In this document: piece after piece, positions 1-6,722 of the stretch
Layout of the letters: each line of letters starts with the position of its first letter
Numbering within the stretch: the stretch's first letter is position 1
DNA from: DAIOSQ01 sp036752465
Lineage (GTDB): Bacteria > Pseudomonadota > Gammaproteobacteria > Legionellales > Legionellaceae
Direction of reading: 5' to 3'
Assembly: GCA_036752465.1 (NCBI GenBank)
Contig: DAIOSQ010000033.1
Span: forward strand, 1-18,035
DNA: 18,035 nt
Program-made: the position numbers and the translations under genes
The notes under the pieces: generated by a model
The model's database searches: none
What the model was told of the DNA's origin: nothing
Seen by the model: only the letters and a program-made list of their open reading frames with translations

Positions 1-4
1 TTAA

Positions 5-153
5 TCCATCAATTATCGTGAAAAAATCACCATCAAATTACGTGAGCACGCTCAAATCGAGATGAGGGTTTAGATGATGAAAAAGGCGATGCCCCAAGTT
101 GTCGTTGGGGTGTAAAAACGCGTCTTATTCAATCAGTCCGAGCCCACCCGCTG
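5..153 (+). other. possible decayed 5' end of the following gene
   Basis: No intact gene is visible here. One frame is open from 5 to a TAG at 71-73 and reads like ordinary protein (INYREKITIKLREHAQIEM). From 46 onward a second frame is open and runs without a stop into the gene at 154, reading DEGLDDEKGDAPSCRWGVK before its first Met. A single frameshift near 60-70 would join the two into one coding stretch. No ATG with a ribosome binding site explains either piece. The interpretation as a frameshifted 5' remnant is inference. A short inverted repeat (CCCCAA at 92-97, TTGGGG at 105-110) also lies here. Confidence 0.3.
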
Positions 154-654
154 ATGGCCAATACCACTTCAGAGACACTGCTTGATCAGGCTATGAATCA
201 ATTTATGCATGAACATTTTAATACACATATTCCGTTAGAAAAAATCAAAGACATACAGTTAATATGGGATAAAATGATTGATGGCAATAGTAGCAGTATT
301 ACAGAAGAGCAAATGGCATTAATCGTGCAATTGAACGTAACAGCTGAAGATCAGCAAGATTTTTTAACCAGTTTGCAACAAAAATATGAAACACAATGGG
401 ATGAGGATGCGACCAAATATATTCAAAAGCAATTTAATTTATCTACCATAACGCCAAATCATGTCATTAAATTTGGCAGCGTTTTTAACAATGTATTAGA
501 ACAATTATCGAAAAAGTTGGCGGAAAAATCCACTCCAGAAATCAGTGATCGTCAAGCGCTGCGCGATGCAAGGATAAAATTTTTTACGACACCAGCGCCT
601 TTGGATGAAACTGCGTCTCAGAAAAAAGACCGGCCGGAGGGCGCGTCATTTTAG
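154..654 (+). CDS. hypothetical protein, possibly part of a broken gene
   Basis: This is a 166-residue, mostly helical, polar protein that I do not recognise. It has no signal peptide or membrane segment, and no catalytic motif is visible. The middle is rich in Gln, Asp, Glu and Lys, and the tail is charged (QKKDRPEGASF). No Shine-Dalgarno sequence precedes the ATG at 154. The same frame is open upstream to 46 and, past the TAG at 652-654, continues open to 879, so this may be the central piece of a once larger gene. Base composition is clearly more AT-rich than the housekeeping genes that follow, and a transposase fragment lies next to it, both consistent with accessory DNA. An intact small gene remains possible. 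Confidence 0.45.
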   Translation: MANTTSETLLDQAMNQFMHEHFNTHIPLEKIKDIQLIWDKMIDGNSSSITEEQMALIVQLNVTAEDQQDFLTSLQQKYETQWDEDATKYIQKQFNLSTITPNHVIKFGSVFNNVLEQLSKKLAEKSTPEISDRQALRDARIKFFTTPAPLDETASQKKDRPEGASF

Positions 655-879
655 GGTGTGCAATTGCACCCCAGCACCTACGTACCTCGACCATATCGTT
701 TTGAACGTATTATTCAGGACATCGGCGACTATTGTGAATACATCTTTCTATCTGATGAAGGTGGTGAAGGTCGGATACAATGCTTTGAACACTTACAGCC
801 TGTTTTTCTACCGAATGGTGCAATAGAGAGTAAGCGTCTAATTAACTCCCTACTTCTCGGGCATAATGAGCTGAGATGA
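655..879 (+). pseudogene. 3' remnant in frame with the preceding gene, after a TAG
   Basis: This stretch is in the same frame as the gene at 154-654, separated from it only by the TAG at 652-654. It encodes about 74 residues of plausible globular protein, including ERIIQDIGDYCEYIFLSDEG and CFEHLQPVFLPNG, which does not look like a random frame. A GTG at 658 could start it, but the nearest purine-rich stretch (GGAGG at 636-640) is too far upstream. It ends at 877-879, inside the 3' end of the minus-strand transposase fragment, so the true C-terminus was probably lost at that junction. Readthrough of the TAG is a less likely alternative. Confidence 0.35.
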
Positions 880-1305
880 AAGAGAAGAGATCTTTGGGTG
901 AGTGGTTTTGCTAAGCCATTCTTCGCAGTACAAAAATGGATCTCCCGATATAACCAAAAAACATGCAAGCATGAAAATTTCTTGATGGCTATTTGGGAAT
1001 GATGTCTGAATAGCGTCTAACAGACCAATATTTTGTGCAATATTTTTAAATAGAGATTGGGCTCCAAATTCCAAAATGGAGGATTGCCGTATTTCATCCA
1101 CCGTAAAAGTCTTGATGGGCGCGGATTTATCAAATTGAACGCTCGATCCCACCATCCGTGCCAAATAGTTAGCTTTATAGATTGGCTTATTGGTGGAAGG
1201 GTCAATTTTTCCGATAGAGACTCGTTTGTTGCGCGGCTTCCCGTCTTCATTACGATAGGAGACTGATTCGTAAAGATAAATTTTATCGCCAACTTTTTGG
1301 CGCAC
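850..1305 (-). pseudogene. truncated IS4/IS1634-like transposase, N-terminal part
   Basis: About 151 residues resemble the N-terminus of IS4-superfamily transposases of the IS1634 type. The opening has the typical VGDKIYLYESVSYRNEDGKP pattern, followed by an IGKIDPSTN segment. Such transposases are usually around 500 residues or more, and the DDE catalytic domain lies in the missing part, so this copy cannot be active. The ORF stops at 850 soon after an LSSQLI segment that resembles the internal SSQ motif before the catalytic core. The start is a GTG at 1305; an in-frame TGA lies eight codons upstream. The family assignment is from remembered motifs, not a search. Confidence 0.62.
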
Positions 1306-1349
1306 TATTTCAACTTTTTCTCAAGAAAATTTCTTTCTACCTGTTTCAT

Positions 1350-1384
1350 CACCGCAAACCGCCCTGAAGGGGCGGATTGTGGTG
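1350..1384. other. long hairpin upstream of the transposase start
   Basis: CACCGCAAACCGCCC (1350-1364), a five-base loop, then GGGCGGATTGTGGTG (1370-1384) form a 15-bp stem with one A-A mismatch and one G-U pair. On the plus strand a run of T follows about ten bases later (1395-1401), so it could act as an imperfect terminator in that direction. On the minus strand it sits about 45 bases upstream of the transposase start, where hairpins in insertion sequences often block read-through transcription or hide the ribosome site. Function is inferred. Confidence 0.5.
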
Positions 1385-1543
1385 AATGGTTACTATTTTT
1401 TTAACAACGGCACTCTGATTATGCGATCATTTTTTCTGTTGTATCTGTATTTTAACACTTTTTAACGATGGGGTGGAAACAGGTTCTTATTTCGGGCTCA
1501 TCTTGTATTGGAAGAGACTTTCAGCGCGCGCGCATAGTAAGCG

Positions 1544-4078
1544 CTAGATTCTCTGTAGGCCAATAACTGGTTGCACCGGTAGCTCATCATCCTCAGCATG
1601 TCGCGTGTACGCTGGTGTATGCGCTGCGTTGCTGTTCGCCTGTTTGGCAGAGGATTCTGGGTTGAACCCAGGCGCTGTTTTGGTCAGCCATGGCATCATA
1701 CACGCCATGATCGCACCAAAACTACTGCTGTGATCGCCCGCATCGGGGGACGCTGTGGCGTAAATCAACGGTTCTTGGGCAAAACAGTGCGTATTCCACA
1801 TCACTAGGCTCGATTGTACAATCATCAGTAGCGCGCCAGCACCAGGATTGAGCGCTATACCTAAGGACAGCAAGAGCCCGCTGGCCGCAGCAATCACCAA
1901 TAAGTTATAAACCAGACTGAACAGTAAATTTTGTTGCACATGCGCGAGCGTTTGTTTTGCCACTTCCAATGCTGTTACGATGGACAATAAAGAACTTTTA
2001 GCTGGGCAGATCACCACATCCGCGCTCTTGGCGGTTATTGGATCATGGCCACTGGACTGCACAGCTACACCAAAACCGCTTTGGCTTAACGCTGGCGCAT
2101 CATTCCCGGCATCGCCTACCATACAGGTACTTTCAGCGCCTAACTGCCGTATTGTCGCAGCTTTATCGCGGCATCCCAGATATACGTCTTCTGATGCAAT
2201 GTGCTGAAGTTCCTTTCGGTATGCTTCGACCGCGGCTTTATCTCGGTTACCGGTAATTAAACTAAGCTTATAACCCATATTTTTCAGAGCGCACAAACTC
2301 TTGACCGCGTCTTTGCGCACAGGTGCGCGCAACACCAGGGTACCAATATGTTGCCCATCTCTAGCCAGATAGAGCATGGTACTACTGGCATCCATGCTCG
2401 TGGCGTCCGCGATCGGATGAACCTCTATTTGGTTTTGCTGCAGTACTTGAACATCACCCATGAGATAGGCACTACCTGCAATAACCGCACGACGGCTATG
2501 GGTACTGCTGTCCACCTGCACTGCGAACCCACTACTTAACTCCGGCAGCGGAATGCGCTGTTCTTGCGCATACTGGTTGATCGTGTCGGCAATACTATCG
2601 TGCGCATCTCGCTCCAAAGCCAAAAAATAGCGAAACAACTCATGTGGCGCCAGGGTGGCGTCGTTGCAAATAATCTTATGGACTGAGCGTTTATCGGTCA
2701 ACGTGCCAAATAGGTCAAAAGCGACTCTTGTGATGCGATTGGCTTTCTCCAAAGCCTCTGGATTCTTATATTTAATAGAAAATTGAGCATTGCTGGCTTT
2801 TTTCATACCCTCTCGCAATGCCAAAGAGGTGGTCATGCTCAAGGTACAAGGACAGGCCGAGACCAACACCGTCACCGCACATTGAATGGCCAAGGTGAAG
2901 GTATAAAAATAACCAACCAATCCTGCCGATAACAGCGCAATCACAATAATTGCTGGAATAAAAACTTGCAGCCAGCGATCTGCTTCAGCCTGCAACGGCC
3001 CTGATTGCGCCAACGCATGCTCCAATTCAGCATCTCTTTGAGCTAGGAAAGAATTTGCGACAGTCGCAGTTGCCCTAAAATGCATCGCTGGTGAACCGAG
3101 TTTTAAATAACTGCCCGCATTAATTGGTTCCTTTTCGGCAGCGCGGCACCACTCATCACCGCCATCAATCAAACTCGTTTGGATATAGCTTGCCCCACTA
3201 CAACAGATACCATCGACCGGGATCGTACCCGACTGAAGCAAGAGCATATCCCCGACTTCGATGACATCTGGCCGAATACTCTCGATAGAACCATCCGCAG
3301 TGAATCGTTTCACTGTGGCAGGCACCCTATCTTGAAAACGCTTTTGCAAGCCTAAACTATGCCGCAAGCTTTGTTTAATACCCTCGCCAATATGTCGAAA
3401 ACCAAAAATCATTAAACCCGCATCACACATCATCGGTAGACCCGGCACGACACAGCCAAGCAATGACACCACCATCGTGGTAGTGGCACTGACGACAAAT
3501 AACGAATCCATCGTCAAGCGCCCTTCTTTAATAAAGGCAAAATACGCTTGTTTAAACGAGTTCATTCCCAGCATTGTTGTCAGCATGGCACTACACAGTG
3601 CTAGGGTTAGCATCACCCCTATCGGTAAGCTCATGAACTGACAAGCCAACATAGAGCCAAACCCAAACACCAGCCCAACAGATCCTTGGATCCAGTGAGA
3701 CTTTAAGTGCCAAGTGTCAACCCAAGATTGCCACCAGTTGTCCCAAGTCAATGCGTGCTGGCTTGCAGCAGCATGGCTAGCAAACATATCCGCTGGCAAC
3801 ACCAACTGACAATCTAAACCTATTTGCTCGAAGTGAGCACAAATGGTCGCTGCAATGCGCTTCTGCAACGCTAGAAAATCTTCACGTTCATCATCTTCAA
3901 TATCAAACGTAAGCTCTGGCGTATCTGAGGTAAAAATACCAGGATTCCGCAAGGTAAGTACTTGATCACTGAGGCCATCAGCAACCAGTGGCAACTGCTG
4001 CAGCGACCGCACATGGCCAGTGACACAGCAATCTCCGATCATATCAGAAAAAACAAATTTGAAATGGGTCGTACGCAT
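1544..4078 (-). CDS. P1B-type heavy-metal ATPase homologue with altered catalytic motifs
   Basis: This 844-residue inner-membrane protein has the layout of copper/heavy-metal P1B ATPases: membrane pairs near 130-210, an actuator domain (about 240-345), membrane segments at 370-420 with the metal-binding CPC (409-411), a P/N cytoplasmic region (430-710), and two last membrane helices with YN (724-725) and QSS (755-757). No CxxC metal-binding domain is seen at the N-terminus. Nearly every catalytic motif is altered: TGE reads GGD (306-308), DKTGT reads DLFGT (455-459, Asp kept), the HP pair reads HD (493-494), TGD reads TGN (609-611), and GDGxND reads GDAGND (655-660). The frame is fully open, so this is not simple decay. 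A 64-residue polar tail follows the last helix. The ATG at 4078 has a weak AAGAG site. The gene lies about 100 bp downstream of the SPOR gene. Active transport is doubtful; a regulatory or chaperone role would be speculation. Confidence 0.88.
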   Translation of the reverse strand: MRTTHFKFVFSDMIGDCCVTGHVRSLQQLPLVADGLSDQVLTLRNPGIFTSDTPELTFDIEDDEREDFLALQKRIAATICAHFEQIGLDCQLVLPADMFASHAAASQHALTWDNWWQSWVDTWHLKSHWIQGSVGLVFGFGSMLACQFMSLPIGVMLTLALCSAMLTTMLGMNSFKQAYFAFIKEGRLTMDSLFVVSATTTMVVSLLGCVVPGLPMMCDAGLMIFGFRHIGEGIKQSLRHSLGLQKRFQDRVPATVKRFTADGSIESIRPDVIEVGDMLLLQSGTIPVDGICCSGASYIQTSLIDGGDEWCRAAEKEPINAGSYLKLGSPAMHFRATATVANSFLAQRDAELEHALAQSGPLQAEADRWLQVFIPAIIVIALLSAGLVGYFYTFTLAIQCAVTVLVSACPCTLSMTTSLALREGMKKASNAQFSIKYKNPEALEKANRITRVAFDLFGTLTDKRSVHKIICNDATLAPHELFRYFLALERDAHDSIADTINQYAQEQRIPLPELSSGFAVQVDSSTHSRRAVIAGSAYLMGDVQVLQQNQIEVHPIADATSMDASSTMLYLARDGQHIGTLVLRAPVRKDAVKSLCALKNMGYKLSLITGNRDKAAVEAYRKELQHIASEDVYLGCRDKAATIRQLGAESTCMVGDAGNDAPALSQSGFGVAVQSSGHDPITAKSADVVICPAKSSLLSIVTALEVAKQTLAHVQQNLLFSLVYNLLVIAAASGLLLSLGIALNPGAGALLMIVQSSLVMWNTHCFAQEPLIYATASPDAGDHSSSFGAIMACMMPWLTKTAPGFNPESSAKQANSNAAHTPAYTRHAEDDELPVQPVIGLQRI

Positions 4079-4140
4079 GTTAAGTACTCTTGTCAGCTAA
4101 GCAGCAGCGCTGAAACTGCACGCCCATCCGCACGTGCACC

Positions 4141-4174
4141 AAGCCCAAGCCCAAGCCCAAGCGCAAGCGCAAGC
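4141..4174. repeat. hexanucleotide tandem repeat
   Basis: Six-base units run in tandem between the SPOR gene and the ATPase gene: AAGCCC three times, AAGCGC twice, then a partial AAGC. It lies outside both genes: the ATPase frame meets a stop at 4097-4099 upstream of its ATG. Such repeats can change copy number by slippage and so alter spacing between genes, but no regulatory effect is shown here. Confidence 0.8.
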
Positions 4175-4180
4175 TAATGA

Positions 4181-4873
4181 TTAGACGTCAGCTTTACGAA
4201 TCATCCCTGCCATTCGGTATGTTTTTAGTAAGCTTGCTTGGGTTTTTTGTGCATCGATTCGCGACGAAAATGGCCCTGCGATCACACGATACCAATACAC
4301 GTTCATTTGTAACGAAGGCATAATTTTAACATCGAAACCTGCTATCAATAAACGAGCTCGCAGTTTTTCGGCTTCTGCGTTGCTTTTAAAGGCAGCGATC
4401 TGCAATATAAAAAAACCTTTACCCGTGGTCGATTTATCAAGTTTGGCCGCCACAGCAACAGCTGTCGGCATTGCGGACTCTGGCGGCGACGCGACTGGCT
4501 GGTTGGTGGCAAGCGTTGCGTCAGGTATGGATTGTATCTTTGAAGTCATTGGTGCCGGTGACGGCTGACTGGCTTTATCCAGTCCGGCTTCTGGCTGCAC
4601 AGCGGCGGGGTTGGCTGAAGCGTGAGGATCATCCTGCGTCAATAACGTATAGAATTCTAATTTCGGTTTTTTGGGTGCATTCACGGACAAGCTGGTGGCC
4701 GGTGGCACGGCTTGTTGCTGCGTAAGATGCAAAGGTTGTAACCATGCGCTGAACATTCGCATATCCATAATATTTGCACAAAAATAGCCTAAAACCAAAG
4801 AAATCAGCACCAGGCCTATTTGTTTGAGTGAGCTGGCCGAACCTCGCTGTTTTTTATGATATGTTTTGTGCAT
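4181..4873 (-). CDS. SPOR-domain cell-division protein, FtsN-like
   Basis: This is a 230-residue bitopic inner-membrane protein. A short basic cytoplasmic head (HKTYHKKQRGSAS) is followed by one membrane helix (about residues 18-37), a long Ala/Pro/Gln/Ser-rich periplasmic linker, and a C-terminal SPOR domain (about 152-228, with FFILQIAAF, WYRVIAGPF and the expected two repeats). SPOR domains bind denuded septal glycan strands; in FtsN the protein helps trigger septal synthesis. The ATG at 4873 is chosen because it falls one base after the argS stop, indicating translational coupling; an upstream in-frame Met at 4924 would overlap argS by 50 bases. argS followed by an ftsN-like gene is a common gammaproteobacterial pair. 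FtsN rather than DedD is favoured by context, not proved. Confidence 0.85.
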   Translation of the reverse strand: MHKTYHKKQRGSASSLKQIGLVLISLVLGYFCANIMDMRMFSAWLQPLHLTQQQAVPPATSLSVNAPKKPKLEFYTLLTQDDPHASANPAAVQPEAGLDKASQPSPAPMTSKIQSIPDATLATNQPVASPPESAMPTAVAVAAKLDKSTTGKGFFILQIAAFKSNAEAEKLRARLLIAGFDVKIMPSLQMNVYWYRVIAGPFSSRIDAQKTQASLLKTYRMAGMIRKADV

Positions 4874-4874
4874 C

Positions 4875-6635
4875 TTACATGGTCTCTGGGGCCGATACGC
4901 CCAATAATTGCAACCCATTAGCAAGAACCTGACGAACAGCAGCTAATAAACACAAACGCGCCAAACGTAACGGCTCCTGCTCACATAATAAAACTACCGC
5001 ATTATAATAACTGTGCAACCCGTTTGCCAATTCTCTTAAGTAATAAGCAACCTGATGTGGTTCACGGTCATTAGCCGCCTGTGCAACGATTTCCGGATAG
5101 CGCACCAATAATAACAACAATGCTTCCTCATGCGGCGCTTCTAGCAATGCAACCTGTGATAACCCAGCTTGGACATCAAACGCATGACCACGCTCCGCCA
5201 ATTGTCGAAATACGCTGCAAATTCTCGCATGCGCATATTGTATATAATACACTGGATTATCACTGGATTGCGATTTGGCCAAATCCAGATCAAAGTCCAT
5301 ATGTTGTTCTGGTTTGCGCATCACATAAAAAAATCTTGCCGCATCTTGCCCAACCTCTTCACGCAATTCACGCAAGGTGACAAAAGAACCGCTACGCGTG
5401 GACATTTGTACCCGCAAACCCTCACGATACAAAATAGCGAACTGTACCAGCAAAATTTGCAGCGCATGCTCATTTTGTCCCAATGCCTTGACGGCCGCAG
5501 TGATGCGCGGCACATAGCCGTGGTGATCTGCACCGAAAATATCAATCACGATGTCATAACCCCGGTTGTATTTAGCCCAATGATAGGCGACATCCGAAGC
5601 AAAATAAGTGGTCTGTTGATTGGATCGGATCAACACACGATCTTTTTCATCACCAAAAGTGGTGGCTTTGAACCATAACGCGCCATTGTGCTCATAGGTC
5701 AGCTTGGCTGCGGTCAACGCGTCAATACTGTTGGCAATCGAACCATCCGTCAATAGTTTTTGTTCCGAAAACCAATTATCAAACTGTACACCAAAGGCTT
5801 GTAAATCTTGTTTAATGTCATCCAAAACTGCATGCAGCGCTGCCTGGTGAAACATCTGAAAGCCAGTCTCTCCCAGACAACTTTTCGCCGCCGCAATCAT
5901 GGCATCTATGTATACTTCTTTATCGCCACCCTGTGGCTCATCTGCCGGCAAATCAACGCTGATCACATACCAACTGTGGACAAACTCACGCCCATGGCTG
6001 TGCTGCAGCTGAGCAGCGATGGCAAATACATACTCACCACGATATGCATTGTTAGGGAAAACTACTGGCTCCTGCCATAACTCCAGATAACGCAACCACA
6101 CACTGACTGCGAGGATATTCATCTGACGACCCGCATCATTCACATAATACTCACGGGTTACTTCGTAGCCTACCGTCTGCAACAGATTTGCCAACGAAGC
6201 ACCAAAAGCAGCACCGCGCCCGTGTCCAACATGCAATGGCCCGGTAGGGTTGGCAGAAACAAACTCCAACAGCACTTTTTTGCCCTGCCCTGTTTGACTG
6301 CAGCCATACTGTCCCTTGCTCTCAAGAATGCAGGCGATAACTTGGTGGCGCGCATCAGCCTTGACAAAAAAATTAATAAACCCAGGCCCGGCTATTTCGA
6401 TGCGCTCAATGGTGGGATGCGCTGGCATGACGTCGATCAAAAGCTGCGCTACCTGGCGTGGCGGTAACTGACTAGGTTTGGCCAGCACCATAGCAAGATT
6501 GCTCGCGTAATCCCCATGGGTAGCATCTTTGGTACGCTCCAATTTTGCGCTTGTCAGCTGCACATCCGGTAACAAGTGTTTGGCAACCAAAGCAGCCATT
6601 GCTTCCTGTAACAGTGATTCAATCATCAATTTCAT
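4875..6635 (-). CDS. argS: arginyl-tRNA synthetase
   Basis: This class I synthetase attaches arginine to tRNA-Arg in the cytoplasm. The 586-residue length is normal. An N-terminal Arg-tRNA synthetase domain (about 1-100) precedes the catalytic core with the HIGH signature as SANPTGPLHVGHGRG. The KMSKS region takes the ArgRS form MSTRSGSFVTL, which is normal for the family. The C-terminal helical anticodon-binding domain includes YYIQYAHARI. Met1 (6635) and Met4 (6626) are both possible starts; neither has a clear Shine-Dalgarno. It is the first gene of a minus-strand unit and is divergent from recG across 87 bp. No missing key residue was seen. Confidence 0.97.
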   Translation of the reverse strand: MKLMIESLLQEAMAALVAKHLLPDVQLTSAKLERTKDATHGDYASNLAMVLAKPSQLPPRQVAQLLIDVMPAHPTIERIEIAGPGFINFFVKADARHQVIACILESKGQYGCSQTGQGKKVLLEFVSANPTGPLHVGHGRGAAFGASLANLLQTVGYEVTREYYVNDAGRQMNILAVSVWLRYLELWQEPVVFPNNAYRGEYVFAIAAQLQHSHGREFVHSWYVISVDLPADEPQGGDKEVYIDAMIAAAKSCLGETGFQMFHQAALHAVLDDIKQDLQAFGVQFDNWFSEQKLLTDGSIANSIDALTAAKLTYEHNGALWFKATTFGDEKDRVLIRSNQQTTYFASDVAYHWAKYNRGYDIVIDIFGADHHGYVPRITAAVKALGQNEHALQILLVQFAILYREGLRVQMSTRSGSFVTLRELREEVGQDAARFFYVMRKPEQHMDFDLDLAKSQSSDNPVYYIQYAHARICSVFRQLAERGHAFDVQAGLSQVALLEAPHEEALLLLLVRYPEIVAQAANDREPHQVAYYLRELANGLHSYYNAVVLLCEQEPLRLARLCLLAAVRQVLANGLQLLGVSAPETM

Positions 6636-6653
6636 AAAAACTATCGCTTATTT

Positions 6654-6681
6654 TTGACCGTCATGAAAAATAGCTTATTAT
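6654..6681 (+). promoter_or_regulatory. sigma70-like promoter for recG
   Basis: TTGACC (6654-6659) and TATTAT (6676-6681) are separated by 16 bases, each one mismatch from consensus. Transcription would begin near 6688, about 35 bases before the recG ATG. On the minus strand a CATAAT (complement of 6677-6682) overlaps the same spot and could be the -10 of argS, with a poor -35, so the two divergent promoters may compete for polymerase. This is a prediction from sequence only. Confidence 0.6.
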
Positions 6682-6722
6682 GGTAGAAATCAAAGCTAAA
6701 ATCCAATTGATTTCATCAGCAC

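Larger units (their letters stand above)
850..1490 (-). mobile_element. remnant of an insertion sequence
   Basis: This is the truncated transposase plus its upstream region. The leader contains a 15-bp hairpin (1350-1384) and one arm of a 9-bp inverted repeat (1339-1347 with 1476-1484, ACCTGTTTC against GAAACAGGT). The second arm, near 1484, could mark the element's outer end, but I cannot confirm a terminal repeat because the other end of the element is missing. The left limit is the junction with the broken gene near 840-870. Both boundaries are approximate. Confidence 0.4.

Noticed and set aside
605..826. A 73-codon open frame overlapping the end of the first gene in another frame
   Set aside because: Composition is not protein-like and the neighbouring frame gives a far more plausible translation.
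1524..1533. Alternating GC run as a Z-DNA or terminator signal at the end of the ATPase gene
   Set aside because: It is only ten bases long, and the adjacent AGCGC/GCGCT pairing is short and lacks a U-run.
4111..4180. A Lys/Pro/Arg-rich reading of the hexanucleotide repeat as a histone-like tail
   Set aside because: The frame opens only after a TGA at 4111 with no start codon, so it is not part of a gene.
5169..5678. A 169-codon open frame on the plus strand
   Set aside because: It lies wholly antisense to argS, has no ribosome site or family features, and is explained by the codon use of argS.
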